Below, in pieces: positions 36,394-47,957 of a stretch of DNA of 64,000 nucleotides (positions within the stretch are counted from its first letter, which is position 1; each line of letters opens with the position of its first letter). Made by a program: the position numbers and the translations under genes. This DNA is from Atherix ibis (taxonomy: Eukaryota; Arthropoda; Insecta; Diptera; Athericidae): the NCBI GenBank assembly GCA_958298945.1, contig OY282605.1, forward strand, positions 124,678,267 through 124,742,266. The letters are read 5' to 3'. The notes beneath the pieces were generated by a model. That model worked only from the letters and a program-made list of their open reading frames with translations, ran no database searches and had not been told where the DNA came from.

Positions 36394-37170
36394 ATGGATT
36401 TGAATAAAGTTTGCTATTTTCTAATAACTGGCGCATCAAGAGGCATCGGCCGTACTATGGCTATTGAATGCTCGAAAAAATTCCAACCGGGATCGGTAAT
36501 CGTATTATTGGCACGTTCTCAGGATGGATTAGAATGTACGAAAAATGATATAATTGAATTTAAACCAGATGTTATTGTAAAGACATACTCGATCGATTTA
36601 AAAGAACCGACTAACGATATACTAGATGATATCATAATGGATTCATTGAAAAATATCGATCCGTTAATATTTGAGCTAGCGTTTATTATCAATAATCATG
36701 GTACTACTGGACCTATTGATAATAAAGCAAAGGATTTAATCGATTTGGCAACTTGGGAAGATCATTTCAAACTGAATGTATTCTCGGTTAAAACGTTAAA
36801 TTCAATATTCATCGAACGTTTCAAAAGCACACCGAAATTAATTGTAAACATTACATCACTTTGCGCCATAGTACCATTTAAAGGTCTTAACTTCTATTGT
36901 GCATCTAAAGCAGCGAGAGAAATGTACTTTAAAGTTTTAGCCGAAGAGGAACCAGATATAATTGTACTAAACTATTCCCCTGGTTCTGTTGAAACTGCTA
37001 TGTTCGACTGTATACGAACAAATTGTGTTGATGATGAAATAAGAAAGTTGTTTAACGATTTAACATCGCAAAAGAAAGTTCTTACAACTTTGGAAACAAC
37101 AAAGAAATTCTTAAGTGTTCTCGAAGCAAAACAATTCAAATCCGGCGATCATGTAGACTACTACGATTAA
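36394..37170 (+). CDS. Sptr: Sepiapterin reductase
   Basis: Intact 258-residue short-chain dehydrogenase/reductase. Sepiapterin reductase makes the last NADPH-dependent reduction steps to tetrahydrobiopterin, the cofactor of aromatic amino acid hydroxylases and a precursor of insect pteridine pigments. It acts in the cytosol. The Rossmann motif TGASRGIG is at residues 12-19 and INNHG at 99-103 (an NNAG variant). Catalytic Ser 155 lies in NITSLCA, and Tyr 168 and Lys 172 in YCASKAAREM. LNYSPGSVET follows at 192-201. The C-terminal FKSGDHVDYYD is diagnostic of the family, whose terminal aspartate binds the pterin. The length matches the family. A 3' splice acceptor (AATTTCAG, ending 36,392) lies just before the ATG, so a non-coding first exon further upstream is likely. 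Confidence 0.95.
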   Translation: MDLNKVCYFLITGASRGIGRTMAIECSKKFQPGSVIVLLARSQDGLECTKNDIIEFKPDVIVKTYSIDLKEPTNDILDDIIMDSLKNIDPLIFELAFIINNHGTTGPIDNKAKDLIDLATWEDHFKLNVFSVKTLNSIFIERFKSTPKLIVNITSLCAIVPFKGLNFYCASKAAREMYFKVLAEEEPDIIVLNYSPGSVETAMFDCIRTNCVDDEIRKLFNDLTSQKKVLTTLETTKKFLSVLEAKQFKSGDHVDYYD

Positions 37171-37258
37171 AATGCATTCCATGCTTTATTGAAGTACATA
37201 TCGAATTAACTCTTATTAAATAAGATACTATTTTGAGCTATACATATATATAATTAAT

Positions 37259-37264
37259 AATAAA
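37259..37264 (+). terminator. Polyadenylation signal AATAAA
   Basis: AATAAA lies 89 nt after the sepiapterin reductase stop codon, the nearest downstream candidate. Confidence 0.55.
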
Positions 37265-37269
37265 TGGGT

Positions 37270-37800
37270 ATCAAAATACACCAGTTAATTATTTATTATT
37301 TTACTTTCTATTTCTATTAATTAGAGTTGATTTTCTACACAAAAGAGAATAGGTTTTGGGTTTTATTATAAAAAAAATACGTTCGGTGTTTATTATAAGT
37401 GATTTTCAAGACTGAGTAAAATCGTGTCTTGTTTTACTAAAAAGTAAATACGATTATATTTTGTTAGTATTTGTTTTAACAATCAAATATAAATTCTGAA
37501 GTAAGTGTATTCGCCAATATATTAAAAAAGTTCCGAAGATAGTTCCGACGATCGACTTCAAGGATCTCGTCGATTCAGCAAATTAAACAATAATTCTGCA
37601 ATTTTAAAAAAGTTGACGTATTCACATTTTTTCACTGTGGTTTTAAAAAATTTTGACAGCGGTAAAATCATTGTTCGTCGTTTTTCCATTACTAACTTCG
37701 AATTATCTAACAATTCGACACCATCTTTTCTTTGGTGAATGATCGGGGATACTGTCAGTAAAGACGATAAGGAACCTACATTTGTAGCTTGTCTGTAAAG
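37270..37800. other. Intergenic, nothing recognised
   Basis: AT-rich spacer between the Sptr 3' end and a repeat starting at 37,803. Confidence 0.4.
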
Positions 37801-37802
37801 AG

Positions 37803-38640
37803 CTTAGATTAAAGAAGAACTGGAGAGGCCTCTACATAAAAACTATGTCCAAATTTGTCCGAGAATACATTCGTAAGGACGCACATACTTGCAAAATAAC
37901 CTTTCACGAAAGACGTATTCTTAAAATAAAAACTTCCTATTTGATATCGTGAAGAATAAAACTATTTGTACAAATATATTAATTTATACTTACTTGTTCG
38001 TAAACTACTTAAAATTTAATAAAACCGCACTTAAATTTTGCGTTAAGTATCTAAATGTCAACAAAAGTATGCAAGCAATTCGGTATGTTACCACTTCATG
38101 GAAAATAGCGTGTTTTAAGACACTTTGACAGTCTACAAACTTGAGGCGCTTGATATTTGATTGATATTTACAAAATAAATAATAAACCTAAAATACAATT
38201 GCATTTAATACCAGAAGATTGGAAAAAAGTATATTTGCCTTCTGTTGTGTTTAAATTACATTTTCATTTGGAATAAGCGAATTAAAATTAATATTAATTA
38301 TGCTTTTCCAATTTAAAAAATTTCTATTACGAAAACTAGATTTCAGTGGTTGTCATAATTAAACCGCACTTTATTAAAATTTAAATTTAATAAAATTAAA
38401 TTTAAATTTAATAAAATTAAATTAAAATTTAATAAAACCGCCCTTTAATTTTCACATTGCGTTAAGTATCTAAATGTCAACAAAAGTATGCAAGCATTTC
38501 CGTATGCTACAATTTCATGGAGAATGGCGTTTTATAAAACTCTCCGAAAGTCTAAAAATTGACGCGATTGATATTTGATTGATATTTATGAAATAAATAA
38601 TAAACTTAAACAAAAAATAAAAATAGCTTGTCGTTGCTTT
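37803..38640. mobile_element. Relative of the 8-bp-TSD transposon at 43,206
   Basis: It starts with CTTAGATTAAAGAAGAACTG, the terminal sequence of the element at 43,206-44,696. It also holds internal sequence of that element in inverted order: a CATGGAGAATGG...CTCCGAAAGTCT block and an adjacent AATAAATAATAAACCTAAAAT stretch. The internal block occurs twice (about 38,010-38,200 and 38,420-38,605). An AT-only tandem tract lies at about 38,375-38,440. The right end was not located. Confidence 0.6.
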
Positions 38641-38964
38641 TATTTAGCCTGTCGTTGATTATACAAAAAAAAATGTTGCTGTCGTTACATTTATTTTGTA
38701 TTTTCCTTTTCACGCAACATTTACAATTTATATGTAATTGTTTGAAATACAAAATATTATCATTCAAATAAATATTTAAATATTAATATTAATAATCGAA
38801 GATATTATTATATTATAAGTTAATAATATATGTTAGCAATTTTAATATTTTATAGTCTATGACAAACGAGAGGAAAATTCATATTTCATCATTCTATATG
38901 CACTTCGGTCGGAGAATACGTGACAGCTGGTGCATAGGAGTGAATGAAACAAATGGATCTACCA

Positions 38965-38976
38965 GTCAATTCAGTC
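38965..38976 (+). promoter_or_regulatory. Initiator-like site for the HIG1-domain gene
   Basis: ATTCAGTC about 200 nt upstream of the ATG at 39,167 resembles the arthropod initiator TCAGT. No TATA box is obvious. Confidence 0.25.
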
Positions 38977-39166
38977 TAAAATGTGGCATAGCAAATTTCA
39001 CTATTCATTTCGGTTGTTGAGGCGTAAAAGTGCGGTTGTGCTTGTGGTGCTCTTAGCGTTTAGATTGTGACATAATTTACGTTCGACATTGTGAACTAGT
39101 TTCACTCGATTTCGAACAAATATAATAAAAAGTGTGTTTGATTTATAAAAAGTGATATTAAAAAAG

Positions 39167-39257
39167 ATGGTTTCGAAATCATATTTTGACTATGACGATG
39201 AGAACTCCGGCGGTAAACTTTCCAGAAAGGCCAAAGAATCCCCATTCATGGTGATAG
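39167..39257 (+). CDS. HIG1 domain protein, exon 1
   Basis: The ATG is at 39,167 and the GTAAGA donor at 39,258. It codes for MVSKSYFDYDDENSGGKLSR, then KAKESPFMVI. The KLxRKAKExPF motif is the hallmark N-terminus of HIGD1-type proteins. Thirty codons plus one base join in phase to exon 2 at 45,532 across a 6.27 kb intron, giving 94 residues. Confidence 0.85.
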
Positions 39258-39360
39258 GTAAGAAGAGTGATCGTCAAAAATTGATTTTATTTTGGTGAAC
39301 ATTTTTGTGTTGTGACGATTCGTAATATTGATACATTGTTCAATTCTGTTCTATTTTATA

Positions 39361-39456
39361 ATGGGACGCAAGCGTCACTCGCCCTTGACCTTCAAACCGA
39401 AGATCATGTGCGCGACACTGGGACAATCACAGATGTAATCTGTGCCCGTAGTTTTG
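39361..39456. other. Compact GC-rich island in the HIG1 gene intron
   Basis: About 95 bp that stand out in AT-rich intron DNA. Plus-strand sORF of 25 codons from ATG at 39,361 (MGRKRHSPLTFKPKIMCATL then stop). Small palindromes GACGC-AA-GCGTC and CACAGAT-GTA-ATCTGTG are embedded. It could be an alternative exon, a structured RNA, or repeat-derived DNA. Confidence 0.4.
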
Positions 39457-39459
39457 TAA

Positions 39460-42200
39460 TTTCAATTGGAATTTTTTTCATATAGTACAACTTTTTATAA
39501 TAAAAACGTTTATTTTGTTCATTGTACGAATTTTTTTCAACTAAATCTTTTTTGTGATTTACTGATAAATATTAGAAAGTATTCAAAAGTGATTCATTAA
39601 TTCATATTTAATTTAATTCGGGATTTCACAGTGCAAAATTTTGTCAACTTCCGTTGTTCGTTATCATCCCCAAATTAACACATTGTACTTATTTTATTAA
39701 ACGTGATATAATCAATTACTGATAGATACTTGTTGTCAATCAGTTTAAACGAAGAAAAACTTCCAATAATCTGATATGTAAAATTAATATTTATATTATA
39801 ATACCTTAGCTACCCTTGGTATGCATAAGATTGTAGACTATTGGAAAATTTATGTAATTAACTACATTCCTTTTAAGTTAAGGCCAAAATAATCCATTAA
39901 TGAGCTTTAAACAACTCCATATAAATACTTTTATTGCAATACCGTGAAAATTTCCTATCATTGCTGACGTAATTTAAATTTGTTTATTACGTGAGATGAT
40001 GTGATGACTCGCACTCATGTAAATTTTACATACGCTTTCTGGACACAATCAATATCATCCTCGTACTCGTATTTTTAGATTTAATGTTCGAAAGCGAATT
40101 TGTATAGCTTAATTTTATTGCGCTTTTGTTGGAAGAGGGTTGCTAGTTAGATACTAAACAAATTGGATTTATTCTAATTTACTAAAAAAAATTTCTGTTT
40201 ATTTTTGCTTTAAATTAATTTTGTTTAGATTCGACCGATTTTAGTGTGCATTTTTGAAAAATAGCAAATTTTAAAAATATTATCAAAATGTTTATGATTT
40301 GCAGAAGTTAGAGGAATGATTTGTACTATCGTGTATATTAACAGGTGGTTTTAGGGTAGATGACTTCTGGAAAATAACTTTTCGTAACTAAATGAAGGAA
40401 TCAGTTGATAATTTCTTCTTTAAATACAGTATAAAATCCCAGAATAAACGATCAAACAATTTATATAAAAAAAAACGATTTCACATTAAATTATTTTAAA
40501 TTTTTATATTTTTATTTTTCTACAGCGGTGGTCTTTTGTTCAAAAACTTTTAATTTAAAATTCATTTTGCACAACTACACGTTTTGTAATATTTAGCAAA
40601 CAATTTTACCGAAAAATCAAAACGGGGCCTTGTCCTTGCCAAACATCTTAAATTCTGCTCTTTTTTTAAATATATTTTTAGTGGACTCTATTCTGCCACC
40701 TATTTTCAATTATCAACCTTAAAGGAGTTCATCTATTCAACTTACCACGCTAAATATTTTAATGTTTCAATGGGACAGTTTGTATAAAATACATCAACTC
40801 ATAGGCATTAAATTATTTTTATTTAATATTGATAGAAGTTCAAATAAATCAACAACAAAAAATGTATATCATCAAAATAAGGCATTGATTCTAGATTTGA
40901 AAAAAAATATTTATTTTTTTTTGGATATATTTTAAAGAAATAAATAAATGCGAACAGGAAAAATTTATATTTTTATGAAAATTGATATAATTTGTGTAAA
41001 TCGGAGGAATTTTCCATAATTCGGATGATGAGACACCATAAACCATGGTCATGGCGAAACTGTAGTCTTTGGCAGAATTTGATTTTTCTGATCGCCATAG
41101 TCTCCCAGTTCCAATTAGCTTGTGGTAAGCAGGGCAAGAAGAGCAATAACATTTCGCAAGGTCCAATCTATTAATGCAATAATTTTGGGAGTATTTTTTC
41201 TGGTACTGTCTACACCAATGAAAATGAATCTTAATTTAGTAATTTTTGTGTATGATCAACTTTACCACTATCATATTTTTAAATTGGATCCATTTAAGTG
41301 CAATTTCAAATTATTGCGAGTGTTTGAACAGTTGGAGTGATCTGAATTTGTGTCAGATCACTTGACGAACTTCATCAATATTACTACTGAGAATCTTTTT
41401 CGGTCCAATTTAAAAAGACAAAAAACAATCTTCAAGACCACAAGAAAAAGTTTTATTTCTAAAAAAAATAATCTACCATAAATGGGAATTATCCAAAAAA
41501 CTTGTGACAAACTGTTTGCTTTTCTATCGAACTTTCAAATGGATTGCGTGTAAAAGTCCATGAAATCATGATTCTCGTATTTAAGGAATTTCGATAAGAT
41601 TACCGGGGGTTTTCAGTTTTTTTTAATAATCTCGTACTTTATAATATGAAGTATAAAATGTGCAGTGCAAAAACGTATTACTCATATAGATGCTATCACC
41701 AGGTGTGCACATCTTGTAAGGTTTGATAAATATCGTCAGTTTTTTAATGGTTTACACTTTAAAAAAGTGTACGGAGAAATAGGCAAATTTTCCATATTCA
41801 AAAATTTTATTACTTTTATTTGTTATAAAAAAACCAATATTATTTTCTGAATAATAGATATTTGTTTATTTTTTTTTTTTTTTTGACTAAACAAGAACGT
41901 TTGTTTAGAAACTGTTGAATAAAAATAAACAATTTTGTTTTGAATCAAATAAACTTTAAAATGAAGTAATAATATTAAAAATTGTGATTGTTGAATCGAT
42001 ACTGATTTGGTTTGATTTCGAACTTCAGGAGTTATGATTTTTTTACTTGTAAATTGTATGGACAAGTTTAAAGATGGCGTCACCATCTTACTATCAATTT
42101 AAGATCCTAGAATTGAAATTTTGCCCGTGTGGCTTATCAAAAGCCAAACACTGTGCGTAACATGCCTTTTGTAAGCAATCGCCAACAAAAGATCTCCTTT
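39460..42200. other. Intron DNA, nothing recognised
   Basis: AT-rich intron sequence. Opposing open frames at 40,891-41,174 match no known family. Confidence 0.5.
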
Positions 42201-42213
42201 TTGTTCGAATATG

Positions 42214-42270
42214 CCCGACCAATAAAGTATCCTTTTAAGGAATATGCCCGACTATAAAGTATTTTTTAAG
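42214..42270. repeat. Two-copy tandem repeat of about 30 bp
   Basis: GAATATGCCCGACCAATAAA... (42,214) is followed directly by a diverged copy, GAATATGCCCGACTATAAAG (42,240). Confidence 0.7.
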
Positions 42271-43205
42271 ATTCAAATTTTCATATAAGAACTGTTGACG
42301 AATTTGATGAATAATACCTCTCCTCTCACACAGATGGCGCACCATTCAGTAAATTTGTCTTTCTTTAAGTTGAAAATTATAATTACTTTGTTCAATTCGA
42401 AATTTGTACTATTTTTTCTCGAGAATTTGTAATATATTTTTGTTTTTTTCTCACTTTATTTTTAATAAATAAAATTGATTAAAACTCTCTTTATTCAAGA
42501 AGTTAACTCAATACAATTTTCGGGTAAGTACTTTTCGAATAAGATTTTTGCGTCAATTTTATTATCTTAAAAAAATTATGCTTAATAGTTCGGGACCCCC
42601 AATTCTGTGACATTCTGTATATTGTTCCACAAAATTATTTTTTTACGAATGCGGTCCCTTTTATTGTGGAACTTTTTAATCCAAGAACTAAATTTTTTAA
42701 TCCTTTTTTAATAAGATTTAAGAAACGAACTCGTTTCAAAAAATTTAATAAACTCGAACTGATCTAGCCTACTAACAACAACAGACCACCTTTGCTTAGA
42801 AAACTGGCAATGGCCATCCACAAGAAACTTGATGTTGCCTAATAAAGTGGTCATACTGCTATAGGGTTTTCCAATAAGAGTGATATGATTTCTAATTGAC
42901 GTTTCGGCCATTTGTAATATGTCAAGATCTGTCTTTTTTTTTCATTGTATTCAGTAATGTTTACAATTTCATCATGGAGAGATATACGCAAGAACAACGT
43001 TTACAAATTATCCAATTTTATTATCAAAATAATCGTTCTGCAATTGCAACTTTTCGTGCTCTCACTTTTATCTGAGTGGTGCGGTAAATAAACAAAACTG
43101 TCGATTCTGGTGCGAAGAAAATCCATAATTTATTCATAAACACCCATTACATTCACCTAAATTGACAGTTTGGTGTGGTTTTTGGTCTGGTGAAATCATC
43201 GGTCC

Positions 43206-44696
43206 CTTAGATTAAAGAATACCTGGATAGGCCCCTACCGTATATGTATACGCATTTTTGTGTCCAAATTATTGCAAAGGGATATTGTTGTCAAAATTTT
43301 TTTATGTAGACATGATACCCACTGCCATCTAGTTGTCGTAATAGAAATTTATTGAATTGCAAAATAATAATTTATATTCATTTTAATTCATTTATTGGAA
43401 ACAAAAATGCAATTTAAATACAACGATAGGCTATTTTTATTTTTGTACAATATTTTGATACGAAATGGAATTCTATTTTAGGTTTATTATTTATTCCGTA
43501 AATATGAATCAAATATAAAGCGCCTGAATTTTGTAGACTTTCGGAGAGTTTGAAAACTTTAATTCTCCATGAAAGTGGAAACTTAAGAGCTATTTTTGTC
43601 ATTTGTGAAGTTTTATTTTGGCACATCGGAAAGTGCAATTAAAAGTGTTTTTTTTACATATTTACAAGTGTTTACGAAAAAGTTAATATTTTTTTAATAA
43701 ATAGTTATATTTTTGATAAAACTTAATACTAAGTTTTTATTTCAGAAAATTAAGTAATTTATTAGAAATTGCTAGAAATTCGCCGAAAAGAGAAAACCGG
43801 GAATTTCTTTATTTCGGTAAGTTGACATCTTCATTTTTACTAACCAAAATAACAAATATTTAGTTTGTGATGTGCCTAAATGACTATTAGTCATTTATTT
43901 TATCCAAAAAGTGGTGAAAAAGTGAAAAGTAGGTCATTAAATAAATGTAAACAAATCCGATGTTGACAGTTCAATGTTTACCAGAAAATAGTTCAGTGCC
44001 GGTGTATATAAAGTGTGTGTAAGAAAGTTTAAGCGACCGAATTTTTCAGTCTATTTTTCATTGCTGTTTTCATTGTGTTAAATTAAATAAAGTATATTCT
44101 TCGGTAGGCTTATTATTTAAATAAATTTGTTTTGCTTGCTCTATTAGACCATGTTATAATGCATTTACTACATAATATTGTTCTCTTTATTTTAGAATAT
44201 TAGTTATTAATTTTTTAAGTACATTAAATTGTTCATCTTGTAATTTACTTTTAAAGCATTTCCTTTAATGTTGTATACGATTAACTTCTTATTGTGACCA
44301 TAATTGCTTTCATATAATCAAACAACTTACAATTCATATTTAAATACTCTTCCCCACTTTATATTTCTGTTTTAATAAATAATATATAGAGAAATAAATA
44401 AATAATATTTTAAAATTAGAAGACTGTGTTTTATTGCAAATTTCCAAAAGCTAATTCCATCAAACAATAAAACCCGCAGTATTAAAAAATCTGCTTCTTT
44501 ACGCATAAATGATATCGCATATGAAAAATGGTTTTAAACAAACCGCTTCAATCGCATACTGAACTTTTAAATTGGCCCCCAATGATTTACGCCGTTTCTG
44601 TTGTATTGCATGTGTGTGCGTTCTACAAATGTATTGCCAACAAAATTTGGACAGAATTTTTGTGGAGAGGCCTATCCAGTTCTTCTTTAATCTAAG
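43206..44696. mobile_element. Nested DNA transposon with 8-bp target duplication
   Basis: Inserted in the mariner transposase. ATCGGTCC is found directly on both sides (43,198-43,205 and 44,697-44,704). Ends are inverted repeats of about 33 bp: CTTAGATTAAAGAA, then a region ending CTGGATAGGCC, with about four mismatches. 1,491 bp with no recognisable transposase. An 8-bp TSD is typical of the hAT and P superfamilies, but the tips do not look like standard hAT or P ends. Confidence 0.85.
43980..44100 (+). promoter_or_regulatory. Promoter-like segment inside the nested element
   Basis: TATATAAAG at about 44,005 is followed by TTTTTCAGTC at about 44,042 and AATAAAG at about 44,090. This order (TATA, initiator, polyadenylation signal) also occurs in LTRs. 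No LTR boundaries could be fixed. Confidence 0.3.
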
Positions 44697-45531
44697 ATCG
44701 GTCCGTGCTTCTTTCGAAATGATGCTGGTAACACCGTTACTGTCAATGGAGAGCGGTATAGATCGATGATAACCAACTTTTTATGGCCGAAATTGGGAGA
44801 AGTTGATCTTGACAACATCTGGTTCCAACAAGAAATTGGGTTCATCGAATCCGTTCCTGCAAAAGAAGTCGTGGCGGCCATTTGAATGACGTTTTATTCA
44901 GAACTTAATTGTATTAATTGTACTTCACATTGAATAAAAAACATTTGAATTTCCTTAACAATTAGTGTGTTTTTTTTTAAAAGAAATCATATCACTCTTT
45001 TTGGAAAACCCTATATAAAGTGGTCACCAGCTCATGTACAAGCAAATAAACTGCAGCTAAAAAAAATTAAATTTTAAATGTGTTTTTTTTTTGTTGAATT
45101 AGTTTAACATTTTCTTAAACACTCTTAGATCCTGTAATCGCTAAAATTGTTCAATGCTTTTTCCGTCCCTACACCTATGACAGACTATTTATTTATTAAA
45201 ACTACTGCGGAAAGTAATTTAGAAGGAAAGAATATTTTAGAAATAGAACACACTGCCTGCCAGTATATTAATATTATTATAATGCATTTATTGGCACTAC
45301 AACCCATTTTGGTTTTGGGCCTAATTAAGAGTATTTTGTTCATCTGTTGACCTCTCTCTTTCTCCGTTCAATTTCCAGTTTCTGATGTTGACCCTTGGTT
45401 CAGGGCAGAGTATCGTTTGCATAAATATCCATATAAAATTTATATCTAAGACAATTGTAAAAATTTATTAAACGTAATTAATTAAATTCTTAACTAAAAT
45501 AAAATGAAAAAAAATCTATTTCTAATTACAG

Positions 45532-45725
45532 GTCTGATTGGCCTTATAGGTGCCTGTGCGGTCGGAGCATATAAATTTAAACGTCGTGGCGAAATGAGCC
45601 CCAGTGTATTTCTTATGCATTTGAGAGTTACAGCACAAGGAACTGTTGTAGGATGTTTAACATTAGGACTAGCGTATAAAATGGCGAACGACTATATATT
45701 TAATAAGCCAACAAAACAACAATGA
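45532..45725 (+). CDS. HIG1 domain protein (HIGD1 type), exon 2
   Basis: Second and last coding exon (acceptor TCTAATTACAG, stop TGA 45,723-45,725). HIGD1 proteins are small inner-mitochondrial-membrane proteins that help assemble or stabilise cytochrome c oxidase and supercomplexes. First membrane span LIGLIGACAVGAYKF (about residues 32-46). A loop with KRRGEMSPSVFLMHLRVTAQ follows, then a second span GTVVGCLTLGLAYKM. The family motif (Q/I)X3(R/H)XRX3Q is present as VFLMHLRVTAQ, with V at the first position. Full protein 94 residues, normal for the family. An AATAAA lies at 45,965. The gene converges on the CDKL gene. Confidence 0.9.
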
Positions 45726-45964
45726 ACCAATTAATATGGACACACAATCGAAAAAAGTTATTGATCTAATACAAAACAAAAACGATATTAATTTTAATTA
45801 GTTTCTTTTAAATTTCTTTTTTTCATTTGAACATTAACGAATATTAAATTTTGTTACTATTATTTATTATTTGTTGTTTGTTGTAGAGGCGGGTTCAAAC
45901 AGTATCTGTAAAAACCTGTGATACTTTATTTATAAGGATACAAAATCATTTCTTGATTAGGAAA

Positions 45965-45970
45965 AATAAA
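45965..45970 (+). terminator. Polyadenylation signal AATAAA
   Basis: AATAAA 240 nt after the HIG1-domain stop codon. One of several candidates in AT-rich DNA. Confidence 0.35.
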
Positions 45971-46448
45971 TCAATTGAAAAAAAAATAATTGTAAATAAA
46001 TTAAGAGAAATAGAAAAATGTTAATTATTTTTTGAATATACAATTTTTATTATTTAAATGTTGTGAATTTGTTTTTTTAAAGACTTTTTTCCCTTGCATT
46101 CTATTTTAACTAACGTTTTTATATTGAAAAAGAAAAAGATTTTGTAAAATTGAATTTACAGAATTTTTCACTGACATCTGGTTTTCGTAATTGAAATTCT
46201 CCCAATTCGAACAAAGTGTGATCAATTATCTAATTTAACTTAAATAATTCAAGACGACAGTCAATATATAAATGAGGGGTGAGGAGCTCAAAGTTTTTTG
46301 CGAGTGGGGAATGGTGAATAATTATACGTGGAGACGTCTCTTGGAGTGGTGGGGATGCGATTTTTAGGATTGAAAATAGATGCCGCAACATGGAAGAGAT
46401 GGTGAGACGAGGGACGTCTATTTTTCCTGGTGGTGCCTTGGCGGGTCA

Positions 46449-46805
46449 TTAGCCCACCTGAGACTTTAGAAAGAACAGTTTGGTAGGTTTTCGGAGAGTT
46501 ATAAAACTCCATTCTCCGTGAAGTTGGTACCCTATGAAAATTAGCCTCCTATCTGAGTAGAAGTAAAAATTGTTGACTTTTAAAGATTGTTTGTAAAAAA
46601 AAAAAGAATTTGGAAAACTGACAAATTTAAATTCAAAAGTAGAGTGAAACCTGCCAAAATCGTGGCGGTACCAATTTTTTACGGATACACAACCAAAACC
46701 AAGAGCGTTGATCTCCTTTTGCCTCGCAACATAATCATCGAAATATGAATAACGGAAAAGTTTATCGCAAGACCATCTTTTTGCTGGATCTTTATCAAGA
46801 CATTT
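46449..46805 (-). pseudogene. CDKL copy A, exon 5 fused to downstream repeat DNA
   Basis: It begins KCLDKDPAKRWSCDKLF, then RYSYFDDYVARQKEINAL, the end of the kinase domain. Relative to copy B, a deletion of about 380 bp joins INAL directly to downstream DNA, read in the same frame as GFGCVSVKNWYRHDFGRF and on to TAA at 46,449-46,451. The tail is about 85 codons, and includes an 11-T run that happens to keep frame. LRHSYFDD in copy B is FRYSYFDD here. The tail resembles no kinase extension and overlaps repeat sequence. Confidence 0.6.
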
Positions 46806-46879
46806 CTATAATACATAAAACAGAATGAAATTTACAAAAAATAAATAAATCTAATAAAAAATATAAAATAATTGCCTAC

Positions 46880-46975
46880 CTTAAGGAGATCCATTGTTAG
46901 AGGATTTTGTAATGCCTTTGTTGGCATTTTTTCTTCTAATGTTTCCAAAGATGGCGGAACTGGCAATGTTATACC
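46880..46975 (-). pseudogene. CDKL copy A, exon 4
   Basis: 32 codons: GITLPVPPSLETLEEKMPTK, then ALQNPLTMDLLK. Splice sites intact (acceptor TATTTAG, donor GTAGGC). Same sequence as copy B. Called pseudogene only because copy A lacks its own first exon. Confidence 0.7.
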
Positions 46976-47016
46976 CTAAATAATAGACAAAATAACGAAA
47001 TTCAGTATTTTCACTA

Positions 47017-47313
<297 letters not shown>

Positions 47314-47349
47314 TCATTCTTTATGAGTGCACAATATCAGACAAAACTA

Positions 47350-47649
<300 letters not shown>

Positions 47650-47957
47650 CTAGTTTGACATTTTTTTTAAATAAGTCACTTCTTTTCTAATATTTGAATC
47701 AATATAATCACTTCTGATCCATCTATTCAAGTATAGAACAAAAGTTTATGAACGTAAAAGTGTCCACGTAATACCGTCCTATACACCGTACCTCAAGACA
47801 CAAAAGTTCGACACCTAAACCTAATCTAGCTAAGAGCTTCATATAGATTCTATGCCCAGAAGACTTAAAAAAATTATAGGCTCGACTACTATCCAAAAAA
47901 TTGTAAACTTGCTCTGGACAACGAAGCACTATTACACAATGTCCTTCTGTAACCAAC

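Larger units (their letters stand above)
42860..45015 (+). mobile_element. Mariner-type transposon interrupted by a second transposon
   Basis: 34-bp terminal inverted repeats, 42,860-42,893 and 44,982-45,015, differ at one position (TATAGGGTTTTCCAA...). Transposase begins at 42,974 with MERYTQEQRLQIIQFYYQNN and soon jumps, through an internal deletion, to SGAVNKQNCRFWCEENP (43,075-43,130) and LTVWCGFWSGEIIGP (43,160-43,200). There it is cut by the element 43,206-44,696. It resumes in frame context at 44,697 with the IGP..FFRNDAGNTVTVNGERY region and DNIWFQQE, then ends early. It lies inside the intron of the HIG1-domain gene. Confidence 0.9.
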
